Shown here in pieces: positions 36,370-46,399 of a stretch of 64,000 nucleotides of DNA. The DNA is from Clostridium formicaceticum (GTDB taxonomy: Bacteria; Bacillota; Clostridia; Peptostreptococcales; Natronincolaceae). Each line of letters starts with the position of its first letter. Position 1 is the stretch's first letter. The notes beneath the pieces were generated by a model that had not been told where the DNA came from, searched no databases, and was given only the letters and a program-made list of their open reading frames with translations. The position numbers and the translations under genes are program-made. The stretch is taken from assembly GCF_001854185.1 (NCBI RefSeq), contig NZ_CP017603.1, forward strand, positions 3,968,001-4,032,000, in the 5' to 3' direction.

Positions 36370-37098
36370 TTAATCGTGAATCAAATTCTTTGTTTCTGAA
36401 ATAAGACCATAAAGCATGTCTACTCCTTCTCTTGTTTTATCTTTATCCGAAGAAATTAATGTAATAATTTTATCAATTCTTTTCTTATACTCTCTAGGCT
36501 TGATATCAAAACTATCTATCATTACTACCGCCGTTTTCTCATTAATACAGTATTCTTGGTTCTTAGCAAACAAGACTTGATTTAAACAAGCAATTGTTCT
36601 AAAACAACATCCTGAGACATATGAAACATCATCTTTTTCTACATTGTCTTCAACAAACATTAAAGAAAAAGACGTTTCCTGTATAAAATATTTAATGATC
36701 ATCTCTTGCAATGATTTTGGGTATGGTACAGTTTTTGATTTTAGTTTAGCAAGTATATTTGTTGGATCAGCTAATATCCTACAAATAGCTATTTCGCCCA
36801 TATATATTACATTTAAATAGGCATGAGGATGCCCAGTATGATAATGAGCAGAAACAGATCCTCTCAAACAATCATCAATAACTTGTGAAACCCTATTCAC
36901 ATCTCGAAATATTAAGTCAACATGATATCCTTGGATCACAAGCCTCCCCCCTCCATTTATCCATTCGCCCCATTCTCCTAAAGAAGTTATTAATCCATAT
37001 CTATGATTATCATCAACTTGGGTAGCAATTTTACTAATTTCTCGTACATCAAATCCTGCTGATTCATCATAGTACAGGATTTTACTCTGAATCCACGT
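36370..37098 (-). pseudogene. Nucleotidyltransferase-family protein, truncated and frameshifted
   Basis: A first frame (from about 37098) reads ILYYDESAGFDVREISK then SLGEWGEWINGGGGL. A second frame continues IQGYHVDLIFRDVNRV, GHPHAYLNVIYMGEIA and later helices to 36370. A frameshift falls in the G-rich GGGGG stretch near 36945. The N-terminal part with the catalytic GSxxxG...DxD motif is missing, and the adjoining MerR remnant begins there. The gene is therefore inactive. Confidence 0.75.
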
Positions 37099-37760
37099 TT
37101 ACATGATAAATACTAAACATCATTTTCCCTAATCTATATCCATTATCTTTAATCCATTGTATAGCTGCCCTATTTACATCAACTACTTGTTTATAATTCT
37201 CTTTAAAGGTTACTGAAACTACCTCTAACATTGGTGCTTTTTTAAAGATAACATTTTTTTGTATTTTTATATTTACCCAAAACAATGGTTTGAATCTCTA
37301 TCTCAGGATCATCTTCTTTAAATCCTTCATCATGAAATATCACCAAATTATATGGTGGATTTTCAAATTTAGGACATTGCGGCTCGATCTCATCACGTAA
37401 CATATTCCAAAGGGTATTTTTTCGGTATAATGAGCAACTTGTCTTTCTAGCAAAGTCTTAACAACAATATTATGATCCATACAAAAATTTCCATTCTTTA
37501 GCTGATTTATAGCTGTATCAATGAGATTGAGCTGGTATTTTAATTCATTGTACTCTTTCAGTTTTTGATTATAAAACATATCAAGGTATTTTCTGATAAC
37601 TTGTGTATTGTCATATTTATTAAGCATCAACCTAATGGTATCTAAGCTTAATCCCATACTTTAAAATGATTGTATTCTTCCAGCCGTTGTTAGTTGTTCC
37701 TCTGAATAATATCTGTATCCGGTTCTATCATCAATATGTTTTTGCTCACCCTCTTTCGAG
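37082..37760 (-). pseudogene. MerR-family regulator with effector-binding domain, broken by several mutations
   Basis: Pieces in sequence read HIDDRTGYRYYSEEQLTTA (end of the MerR helix-turn-helix), then an in-frame TAA where a Lys codon is expected. They continue with SMGLSLDTIRLMLNKYD and a coiled coil, and after another shift a GyrI-like domain ending WIKDNGYRLGKMMFSIYHV. The order is that of a BltR/BmrR-like activator. At least one nonsense change and two frameshifts are present. Confidence 0.75.
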
Positions 37761-37789
37761 GTACTTGTTTTCTACACTTGATACCCAGC

Positions 37790-37886
37790 ATTTCTGCTAC
37801 CCATGGTAGGTCAGCTAATGGACTTCTTAGCAATTATCCATACTGAACTTTCACCAATTGGTATGGTTCAACCTCGCTGGACGCAC
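37790..37886 (-). mobile_element. Possible group IIC intron 5' fragment
   Basis: On the minus strand GTGCGTCCAGCGAGGTTGAA begins at 37886, about 10 bases after a terminator stem. GTGYG is the class C intron 5' signature, and class C introns insert just after terminator hairpins. TGGTGAAAGTTC follows, as in intron domain I. Only about 100 bases can be argued for, and no 3' part is seen. Confidence 0.4.
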
Positions 37887-37895
37887 CTAAAATGC

Positions 37896-37930
37896 AAAAG
37901 AGATAGGATTTTACTCACTATCTCTCTTTT
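37896..37930 (-). terminator. Terminator after the anti-sigma gene
   Basis: AAAAGAGATAG pairs with CTATCTCTCTTTT with one bulge, loop about 11 bases. It stands 37 bp after the stop of the DUF4367 gene. Confidence 0.7.
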
Positions 37931-37967
37931 AAACAGCTATATTATTTTTATAATTCTTTTAAAATAT

Positions 37968-38870
37968 TTATCGGATAGATTCTGCAATTTTTATGCTTAG
38001 CTCTTTTCCAAAATCATACGTATACATTAAATAGCTTACACCATTTGCTTCCCAAACAATTCCCTCATCTCCTATAATAGCATCTTTACCATTGACCTTT
38101 ACTTTTTTGATATTGTTAAATGCAGTCTCGCCAGCTAATTCTTCGCATATATAAGTTTGGAATATCGGAATTGTTTCTTCCGTCTTGTGATTGATAAAAT
38201 ATACCCCGCATGCGTCATTAAGAATCTCTCCATTATCATCTTTGTAAAATTCAGCATAATCAAATTCAAAACCTTCTGGTAAATAGGATGGTAACTTTAC
38301 ATCAAAGCAAGTATATCCATTTAATTTTTTAGGATCTTTAATGATCAGATTATCAATTGGATTCTCTTTTGCATTTCTTTCTGCATTTTCCTTTTGAACT
38401 GCTTCTGTGATTAAAGTTCCATCAGTGTCTACATCAAAAACTTTTTCTCCATTTGCATTATACATTTCATCTTTGTTTTCTGATGTGATTTTTTCTATTA
38501 CATGCCCATCTTTATCAAATACTTTTCCTTTTGCTGCTTCTGGTATTTCTTTATCTTCCCATTTGAAATCTTTATTTTCTAATATAGTTATATTGTTTAA
38601 AGATAAGCTTCTAACAATCTTATTAACTACTTCTTGTGCAAAAGTAGTTTGTATAATCATTGTTGATACACACAATACGCATACAATAGCTACAGCTACC
38701 ATACTTGACCTTTTCTTTTTACCAAACACCTTCATGGTTTCATCCTCCTGATTTTTAATAAACGTTAAAGTATTTTCAAATTCTTCCTCAATATTTTGTG
38801 GCATTTTGCTTGATTCTTTTTTGAATTTTTCTTTCATTTTCATGTCAAACAAAGCATCCTTACTCTTCAT
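37968..38870 (-). CDS. DUF4367-type anti-sigma factor (membrane protein)
   Basis: The protein has 300 residues. A cytoplasmic N-terminus of about 50 residues is followed by one membrane helix (MVAVAIVCVLCVSTMII) and a long extracytoplasmic domain with DUF4367 features (GYTCFDVKLPSYLPEGFEF and SIKIAESI). GAGGAGG precedes the ATG. It starts 2 bp after the sigma-factor gene ends, showing coupled translation, and probably holds the sigma factor inactive until a surface signal arrives. Confidence 0.82.
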   Translation of the reverse strand: MKSKDALFDMKMKEKFKKESSKMPQNIEEEFENTLTFIKNQEDETMKVFGKKKRSSMVAVAIVCVLCVSTMIIQTTFAQEVVNKIVRSLSLNNITILENKDFKWEDKEIPEAAKGKVFDKDGHVIEKITSENKDEMYNANGEKVFDVDTDGTLITEAVQKENAERNAKENPIDNLIIKDPKKLNGYTCFDVKLPSYLPEGFEFDYAEFYKDDNGEILNDACGVYFINHKTEETIPIFQTYICEELAGETAFNNIKKVKVNGKDAIIGDEGIVWEANGVSYLMYTYDFGKELSIKIAESIR

Positions 38871-38872
38871 CC

Positions 38873-39409
38873 TTATTCCTCCTCCCCTAATATTTCTCTC
38901 AGTTTTACCCTTGCCCGATTGAGTCTAGATTTAACTGTTCCTTCTGAAATTTTTAAGATTTCTGATATATTCTTAACGGAAAGATCCTCAAAATAGAATA
39001 AGGTAATAGTCACTCTTAACTCTTCACTTAATGAATGGATTGCTTTGATTAAATCCATATTTTCATAGTGATCATGATATTTTTCATCTATACCCTCTAT
39101 GTTTTCCTCTAAGGAAATACTTCTTTTATTTTTTCTCCATGTTTCATTGCACTCATTGATTAAAATTCTTATCAACCAAGTTTTAAAATATGCTTCTTTT
39201 TTTAAGGTATACATATTTTCAAATGCTTTGATTAATGTATTTTGAATAGCATCTTTTATATCTTCTTCATTTTTTAAAATTCCTCTAGCTACTCGGTACA
39301 TATTTAATCTATTTTCATTCATCAATGATAAAAATGCTTCTTTGTCCCCGTTTTTTGCTTTACACACAGATGTCTTTTTTCGATGACCGAAAAATGATAT
39401 AAGCTCCAT
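38873..39409 (-). CDS. ECF RNA polymerase sigma factor
   Basis: The protein has 178 residues with sigma regions 2 (DIKDAIQNTLIKAFENMYTL and FKTWLIRILINEC) and 4 (LSVKNISEILKISEGTVKSR). AGGAGG precedes the ATG. It belongs to the SigV/SigW-like ECF group paired with a DUF4367 regulator. It probably drives its own operon; no promoter is confidently seen. Confidence 0.93.
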   Translation of the reverse strand: MELISFFGHRKKTSVCKAKNGDKEAFLSLMNENRLNMYRVARGILKNEEDIKDAIQNTLIKAFENMYTLKKEAYFKTWLIRILINECNETWRKNKRSISLEENIEGIDEKYHDHYENMDLIKAIHSLSEELRVTITLFYFEDLSVKNISEILKISEGTVKSRLNRARVKLREILGEEE

Positions 39410-39526
39410 GATGTGATCCTCCTATTTTTTACTTAGCTAAGTATTATACTTATTAGATGGATATGAATTCCAGATGGTTCCATATATTTAAAAAATCATT
39501 TTGAAACTCTATCCTTACCTATATAT

Positions 39527-39556
39527 AAAAGTACCCTCTCATAGGAGGGTACTTTT
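39527..39556. terminator. Hairpin upstream of the sigma-factor gene
   Basis: AAAAGTACCCTC / GAGGGTACTTTT form a perfect 12-bp stem with a 6-base loop. The gap 39410-40059 otherwise holds repeat family 1 copy 3 at 39911-39957 and AT-rich sequence with no gene. Confidence 0.75.
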
Positions 39557-39910
39557 AATCTTTTACTTGCTCAATTATATTTTCTTTTTTAGCACTTTAA
39601 ACATTCCTTCAACTATGCACATTTCAACATTATGAAACAATTATATAATATCCATATATTACCATATATATCTATCAAAAATGAATGTTTTTATTAATGA
39701 AAAATACTCGCCTATATAGTATTTAGGAATTAAATACCCTCTAGTATGAGCTGGGCATCTGTAAGCAATTAAACTATTTCGATTTGCAAGTAATTTTTCT
39801 CTGAATAAATGAAACCTATTTGTGATAATCATAATTTAATCTTTATTTTTTCTCCAGCAGTACCATTATCTCTACATGTATGGTTTGCAGAAACATATTT
39901 TCTCAGAATC

Positions 39911-39957
39911 CCTATCATTTATGGTACGGTTCACCGTATCGTTGTATCGGCGGTTTT
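39911..39957. repeat. Dispersed repeat family 1, copy 3
   Basis: CTATCATTTATGGTACGG then TTCACCGTATCG, ending in CGGCGGTTTTTT, resembles the copy at 30662-30705. The TACGGT-TC-ACCGTA dyad lies inside this copy. Confidence 0.45.
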
Positions 39958-40059
39958 TTATCAAGTTTAAGCAATGGTTCTATTAAAATAACTGAACTAT
40001 CTTAGGACAATGTACCTGTCCCCTTGTCCCTTTTACCTCCAACTAAAATATATCGTTAA

Positions 40060-40698
40060 TTACGCAAAATTTACTTTTTTACATTTTACAACTATAAAAT
40101 TTAATGGAGGTTTATTCTCTATCTTCTTATTTGGCTCATCAATTTCTGAAATTTCTATCAGCCCATACTTTCCAAATTCTCGCTTTATTGAATCAGAATC
40201 ATAAAAAAACATTTTCACACCTTTTATTATCTCGAATCGATCTCTACTCAGTTGTTTACCCTTTCCAAACATTGGAGCTTTTTTTGAAATAGTTGTAAAA
40301 ATCATATATCCATTTGGTTTTAACTGATTATAACAATCTTTAATAAATTTCTTTCTCCCATGATTATTCAATAAGTGGATAAGTGCATAACAAAATATGC
40401 CGTCATAAAGTTTGCTGTCAAAGGGCATATCAGTTACTAAACCATGATAGATACTAATATCATCAAGCCCGTTTTTTCTTGCCAAATCAATCGCCGTTTT
40501 TGAAATCTCAATACCTGTTACATTAATCCCGTTCTCAATAAATACCTTTGCATTTCTACCATATCCAATACCTGGTATCAATATGTCCTTAACTTTCTTT
40601 TCAAGGAAAAAGTCCTTTGTCAAAATTGCAGAGTCTGAAGGCTCAAATCCCCACATTGTTTGTTTTTCTATAAAGCTTGATTCCCAGAATTCTGTCAT
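40060..40698 (-). CDS. SAM-dependent methyltransferase (TehB/thiopurine-like)
   Basis: The protein has 212 residues. The opening MTEFWESSFIEKQTMWGFEP and the SAM motif DILIPGIGYGRNAKVF are like tellurite/thiopurine-type methyltransferases. GTDMPF-like and LKPNGYMIFTTI segments follow. GGAGATAATGAC precedes the ATG. It lies 140 bp after the Rrf2 gene on the same strand, and co-transcription is possible. Confidence 0.88.
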   Translation of the reverse strand: MTEFWESSFIEKQTMWGFEPSDSAILTKDFFLEKKVKDILIPGIGYGRNAKVFIENGINVTGIEISKTAIDLARKNGLDDISIYHGLVTDMPFDSKLYDGIFCYALIHLLNNHGRKKFIKDCYNQLKPNGYMIFTTISKKAPMFGKGKQLSRDRFEIIKGVKMFFYDSDSIKREFGKYGLIEISEIDEPNKKIENKPPLNFIVVKCKKVNFA

Positions 40699-40838
40699 GT
40701 CATTATCTCCTTAATAATAGATTTTTTCAACTTCATCATTTATATCCATTCTTTTTTTTGATCGTATATATTGTAGATATATTTTATCTACAATCAGAAT
40801 ATAAAAAGCTTTATAATATAGCTGAATATGTGAAGAGA

Positions 40839-41255
40839 TTATTCCTTACATATTCCATTGTTTACCGTATTTTGAACTATTTCATAAATTTTTTTATTCT
40901 GCAGATACATCTCCATCACATTTTCTGCTTCTTTCATTACTTTGAAGATTTGACACCTGCTTTCCTCCTCATGTAATTCACAACTAAATAACGCTCCTGT
41001 TCCTTCAGTTGCCTTAATTACATCCATAAATGAAATGTCCTCTACCTTTTTACGCAAAACATAGCCACCTTTTACACCTGGAGTTGATTGAATTAAATCA
41101 GCCTTTACTAGCTGCGTTAAAATCTTTGAAAGATATGTCGCAGATATATTGAAGTGGTTTGATAATGTTTGTAAACTAAAGTTATCGTCTTTATTATGTT
41201 TAATCATATACGCCATGGTATGAAGTGCATAGTTTGTAGCTTTAGTATATTTCAA
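40839..41255 (-). CDS. Rrf2-family transcriptional regulator
   Basis: The protein has 138 residues. The N-terminal winged helix (TKATNYALHTMAYMIKHN then HFNISATYLSKILTQL) is followed by FSCELHEEESRCQ, which keeps two of the three cysteines that bind an iron-sulfur cluster in IscR/NsrR-like members. The TTG start has GGAGG 8 bases upstream. It may sense redox or nitrosative stress. Confidence 0.9.
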   Translation of the reverse strand: MKYTKATNYALHTMAYMIKHNKDDNFSLQTLSNHFNISATYLSKILTQLVKADLIQSTPGVKGGYVLRKKVEDISFMDVIKATEGTGALFSCELHEEESRCQIFKVMKEAENVMEMYLQNKKIYEIVQNTVNNGICKE

Positions 41256-41647
41256 AATGAAGCCTCCTTCTAAAGATATTACGGACTCTAATTGTCTATA
41301 ATTATACGAGTAGTATTTATTATTGTCAACCCTTTAAAAAAATTAATGAAATACTTCCAATAAACGACTAAACATATTATTTATGATTACAAGTTAGTTG
41401 GGCCATTAGAAGTATCATGATTTATCATTAAATTTCTGTTTTCATCTGCTTAATAACCTACAAGTCTCTTTATATACATAGCAAACTAATCATTTTCAAA
41501 TCTTTATCCTCCCCTTGGAGACGGTTCTTGCTTGCTCTAAATTAATCGCAACTCTTTTATTTCAAAATAATGCTTATACCCCAATATCAGAAATTCTGGG
41601 AATCTAAAGTTATAAATTTTGCTCTAATACAAATTAGAGCATTTGTT
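41256..41647. other. Gene-free stretch with repeat family 2
   Basis: AT-rich sequence without a gene. It carries the third copy of repeat family 2 (GGAGACGGTTCTTGCTTGCT at 41517-41536). The sequence to the left resembles a regulator promoter for the Rrf2 gene. Confidence 0.45.
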
Positions 41648-41830
41648 CTATTGTAATTCACTATTCCTCTTACGTTTTGCTCTTACTAAAGTGCTTTTAG
41701 ATATACCCGTTAACTCTTCTACCTGTTTGTATGTATGATGTTCCAACAAATTCATTGCATGTTCCATTTGTATTTTACTAAATTTATATGGTCTTCCCTC
41801 TCTATAACCTTTAGGTTGTTTCGCTATCAT
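41648..41830 (-). pseudogene. Serine recombinase (resolvase) C-terminal fragment
   Basis: Only 60 residues remain: [20 protein letters not shown] then [20 protein letters not shown], the Hin/resolvase helix-turn-helix DNA-binding tail. The catalytic domain is missing. Together with the next fragment it is the leftover of an older mobile element. Confidence 0.6.
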
Positions 41831-41898
41831 CTTTCCCTATTGAGTTCTTTCAACTATCATATCTCGTTCAAATTCCGCAAAAGTATTGATACATTATC

Positions 41899-42240
41899 TC
41901 AATTATCTGCCCTTCTTCTACTTGCTCCGAAGTCTTTTAGCAACCTATAAAAATGTGCTCTTTGGATATTTAATATATTTATCGCTTTAATTTCTGATAT
42001 ATTTTTCTCCATATATCTCTCTACTACTTCTAAAAATCCTGCTGGATACTTTTTATTTGATTTTTCCTGACAATTCGTTATTTCAATAATGCTATTTAAT
42101 AAATATCCCATAGCTGGTACATCTTCAAAATCTTCCGTGCTTAGGCTCCCATCTTTTGTTCTGATTACTACACTTTTTTCCAAAGCTAAATCTATTGCTA
42201 CTTTTATTTCTTCTATTGAGGTAAAAGCATTTGTTATACT
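41899..42240 (-). pseudogene. Fragment with recombinase-like helix-turn-helix tail
   Basis: An open frame with no good start runs up to the ISL3 end at 42240. Its C-terminus (YPAGFLEVVERYMEKNISEI then ILNIQRAHFYRLLKDF) resembles the DNA-binding tail of invertase-type serine recombinases. The upstream part is not recognisable. ISL3 may have truncated it, but identity is uncertain. Confidence 0.4.
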
Positions 42241-45200
42241 GTAAGCGATTAATAGGTTCTTTCCAACTCTAGTTGAATATAAATTGATTTATGTATAACA
42301 CTAATATTTAGTTAATAAAACAGATGGAAGTGTTATATATGAATGAATTTGTGAAATCATTGGATCCTGCACTCAACTATTTAACCCATGAAACACATGA
42401 ACACAATATAATCATTATTGTAGAGTCAAGCCGACATGTGATAGTATGTCCTTATTGTGGCAAGACATCATCTAGGGTTCACTCTGTTTACCAGAGAGAA
42501 TTTCAGGATTTACCTTTGCAGGATAAACAGGTTACTATCATACTAAACAATAAAAAATACTTTTGCGATAATCAAGACTGCAGCCATAGGACTTTTGCAG
42601 AAAGATTTAATTTCATTACACCTAAATCTCGAAAGACTAATAGACTAATCGGAAAAATTCTAAGACTATCTGCTATGGTAAGCTCAGTATCTGCATCACA
42701 AATATTAAAATCAGATATGACTATGGTAAGTAAGAGTACAATATGTAATCTGCTTAAAAAAAATGTTTGTCCCTATGGATAAAAGTGGTATCGTTAGAGT
42801 TTGTATAGATGATTTTGCATTTAAGAAACGATATTCTTATGGAACTATTATGATTGATCTTGATTCGCACAGAATAATTGATATTCTTGATTCTAGGGAC
42901 AAAGAACCAGTTATAGAATGGTTGCGGAATTATCCAAATATTGAGATTGTGTCTAGAGATGGGTCACAAGTTTATGCTTCAGCTATAACAGAAGCTCATC
43001 CAAGAGCCGTTCAAATCAGCGATCGATTTCATCTTTTAAAAAACTTGTCTGGGGTAGTGGAAAAATATATGTTTCGATTGTTTCCTGCTCGTGTTGAAAT
43101 ACCAGCTACAGCAAGAACAAGAACACCTGAAATGCAAGCTTTACTAGATACAAGAAACCGTGCGCAACGGATACGTTTTGCCAGAACCAAATATGAAGAG
43201 GGGTTAACTGTAAATGAAATTGCTCTTTTAATGCATTCCTCACTTACTACAGTAAACAAATATCTAGCGATGAAAGAGGAAGATATCCCAGAAGATATTG
43301 ATTCTGCTAGGGAACGTCAACACAAAGTAGCAGTATCTACAAGAGAACAGAAAATAGCATATGTTCGCAAGCTTTTTGATGAGGGATGCTCTCTTCAAGA
43401 AATTAGCCGAATTACAGGATATGTATTTAACACAATAAAAAGGTATCTATCAGAAGATGGCCCGAGTATTAATGGACATTATGACAATCGACGTCCAGGA
43501 AAATTACAGTCCTATGAGTCGGAGATACTAGAATTACGTTCAAAAGGTTTGACATATACAGAGATTACAGAAATTATAAAGAAAAAAGGATATACAGGTA
43601 CAGTTGACGCATTGCGGGTTTTTATGCAAAAAGAGCGTGAACATCAAAAGAAATGCGAGACTAAAGATTCAGAATCGAAAGAATACATACCAAGAAAATG
43701 GATGGTGCAGCTTATATACAAGGCAATCGACCATGTAAAAGGGATTACACAAGAACAATATGAAGAAATAATTAAAAAGTATCCCATTCTAGGCAAAGCA
43801 TATGAAATGCTTAGAAATTTTCATGAACTAATGTTTTCTAAAAATCTAGATAAGTTAGAACCATGGATGAAGGATGCTGAGAAACTTCAGATAGATGAAA
43901 TGAATTCTTATCTAGCAGGTTTACGAAAAGATCTAGATGCAGTAAAGAATAGCATTATTTATACTTATAGTAATGGTCTAGCAGAGGGAAGTGTCAATAA
44001 GCTAAAAGTGATAAAACGAATTATGTATGGTAGAAATAGCTTTGAACTTTTAAGATGGCAGTGTAAATAATTTTGTGTATTCTCTTTCTAAGTACAATAA
44101 CTTAAGTAACTTTAAGATTTGATTTAAATGCTGATTTTTGTCGATGAGTAATTTGTCAAATTAGTTCTGCTGTATAAATTACCCATTTAAAGCTAAGAAT
44201 ATACATTGTTTTTCCTAATAACAGGGTAGGGCTATGCTGAGGAGCAACCTGAGGGGTTATTAGGATTCTTTACAGGAACGGGTAGTCTAGTGGACTTCCC
44301 GTTTTCTTCGTTCCTGGGGGAACAAAAGCGTTAAACCTCAGGGGTTTGGGGACAGCGTCCCCAAGTTAAACAACATCCTCTTTTTTGAATAATATATTTA
44401 GTTGGCTTAGTACCCTATCCCAATCTCCATAGCCCCTAGTCCACTTCTTACTAACTCTTTCAGTAGCTAGATATAGCATTTTCATAAGACTTTCATCAGT
44501 AGGGAATATCAGTTTTGTTTTAGTTACTTTTCTAAACTGGCTGTTTAGACTTTCTATGGCATTGGTAGTGTACATAATCCTCCTTATATAGTCTGGAAAC
44601 ATTAGAAAGGTTGAAATATTATCCCAATTATCTTCCCAGCTTTTAATCGCATTCGGGTATTTATTGCACCATTTTTCCTTAGCATGAAGTAGATTTTCTA
44701 ATGCCATTTCTTCATTCACTGAGGTATAAACAGCCTTTAGATCTGCTACGAATGCTTTCTTGTCTTTGTAGGGTATATATCGCATACTCGCCCTAAGCTG
44801 GTGAATAATACATCGCTGTATTTGGGCAAAAGGATACACTGCTCCAATGGCTTCTTTAAAGCCACTTAAACCATCTACACAGAATATTAAGACTTCTTGT
44901 ACTCCTCTATTTTTGAGATCATTAAGGACTGAGAGCCAGAACTTGCTACTCTCATTTGCTCCTATCCAAATACCAAGGACTTCTTTTACTCCATCCATAT
45001 TTACACCCAGCACCACGTAGGCTGCTTTAACTACTACTTGTTTATCTTCTCTTACTTTGTAGTGTATTGCATCCATGAATACGAAGGAATATCTCTTTTC
45101 TAATGGTCTGTTTTGCCATTCAGAGACTAGGGGTAAAATTCTGTTGGTTATGTTAGAGACCATATCAGCTGAAATATCCACATCATACAAGTTTTTTATT

Positions 45201-45626
45201 TGCTCTGATATATCTCTAGTGGTCATGCCTGCAGCATAAAGTGCCATTACTTTTTCTTCTATACCAGTTACATTCCTTTGATATTTAGGTATTATTTTGG
45301 GATCATAATCCCCATGTCTATCCCTTGGTATATTTAGATCAACAGGTCCTAATTCTGATTTTATGGTTTTCTTAGAATATCCATTTCGTCTATTCGGGGT
45401 TTCTTTATCGGACATATCATATCGATCATATCCTAGTTGCTCATCCATCTCTGCTTCTAAAGCTTCCTGTAATACATCCCTGAACATTTCTTTCATGGCT
45501 GCTAATACTTCATTTGGATTACTAAAATTTTGTTCCTTGATGGTAAGCGCCAAAGAATTTCTACCTAGATTGTACCAGGAAGCTTTGCTAGAATAACAGA
45601 TAACAAGCAATAGGGAGGTATCTGTT

Positions 45627-45965
45627 ATGACAAATGAAGCACTGAACATTGACTGGGAAGATATTTTAGATAAATTCTCTTCTCATGAAGGAAGCATCAA
45701 GGCCTTTTGTGAAGAGAATAGTATAAGTGCCCATCAGCTTTACTACAGGAGAAAAAAATTACAAAACAATAACACTCCTGTATTTCATGCTGTTAGCTTT
45801 AAAGATAAGGAAGCTGATGAGGCTGTAAATCAAAATATTATTCCACCTAATCCTGTCTCAGCATCAACTATAAAAATTGAAATAGGCAAAGCTAAGATAT
45901 ATATACCAAGCAATGATAAGGTATCTCTATCTAATGTTTTTAAGGAAATCATAGCATTATGCTAA
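45627..45965 (+). CDS. tnpA: IS66 accessory protein TnpA
   Basis: The protein has 112 residues. FCEENSISAHQLYYRRKKL resembles the helix-turn-helix of IS66 TnpA proteins. GGGAGG precedes the ATG. It overlaps the next gene by 7 bp, so translation is probably coupled. Confidence 0.85.
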   Translation: MTNEALNIDWEDILDKFSSHEGSIKAFCEENSISAHQLYYRRKKLQNNNTPVFHAVSFKDKEADEAVNQNIIPPNPVSASTIKIEIGKAKIYIPSNDKVSLSNVFKEIIALC

Positions 45966-46309
45966 ATATAGATAAAGTGGATAAAGTATATTTGGCTTGT
46001 GGGGTAACGGATCTTAGGAAAAATATAGATGGACTAAGTATGATTGTACAGACCGAGTTTAAGCTGGACCCTTTTGAAAAGGCACTATTTGTCTTTTGCA
46101 ATAGGCAGATGAATAAACTAAAGATACTTCACTTTGATGATGGCTTTTGGCTATACTATCATCGGCTAGAAAGAAATAAATTCAGATGGCCTATGTCAAA
46201 GGAAGAAGCTTTAAAGGTTTCCATTGAAGAACTAAGGTGGCTGCTTAAGGGGTATGAAGTAAGAACCATATCAAAATTCAAGCCCGTTAAAGAAAGAAAT
46301 CACTTCTGA
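45959..46309 (+). CDS. tnpB: IS66 accessory protein TnpB
   Basis: The protein has 116 residues. VYLACGVTDLRKNIDGLSMI, FVFCNRQMNKLKILHFD and GFWLYYHRLERNKFRWP are IS66 TnpB hallmarks. The role in transposition is required in IS66 elements but its mechanism is poorly known. Confidence 0.95.
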   Translation: MLNIDKVDKVYLACGVTDLRKNIDGLSMIVQTEFKLDPFEKALFVFCNRQMNKLKILHFDDGFWLYYHRLERNKFRWPMSKEEALKVSIEELRWLLKGYEVRTISKFKPVKERNHF

Positions 46310-46313
46310 AAAA

Positions 46314-46362
46314 AATACCATAAAACCTTTGTATATATTAAAATTACAAGGGTTTTATGGTA
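46314..46362 (+). promoter_or_regulatory. Long hairpin between tnpB and tnpC of IS66
   Basis: ATACCATAAAACCTTTGTA pairs with TACAAGGGTTTTATGGTAT over 19 positions with one mismatch and an 11-base loop. A TATAAT sequence overlaps its right arm. It may separate tnpC expression from tnpAB, by attenuation or by an internal promoter. Confidence 0.55.
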
Positions 46363-46399
46363 TAATTGTTTTGTAAATAAAATGAAAACGGGGATAAAA

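Noticed and set aside
42219-42240. A seventh attC half-site (GTATAACAAATGC on the minus strand) at the ISL3 left flank
   Set aside because: The opposite arm and box are not found within 200 bp, and the same bases lie in an open reading frame.
45543-45649. An IS256 transposase with a new 36-residue N-terminus starting at 45649
   Set aside because: The extra residues are IS66 terminal sequence read by chance; the true start lies beyond IS66 at 48152.
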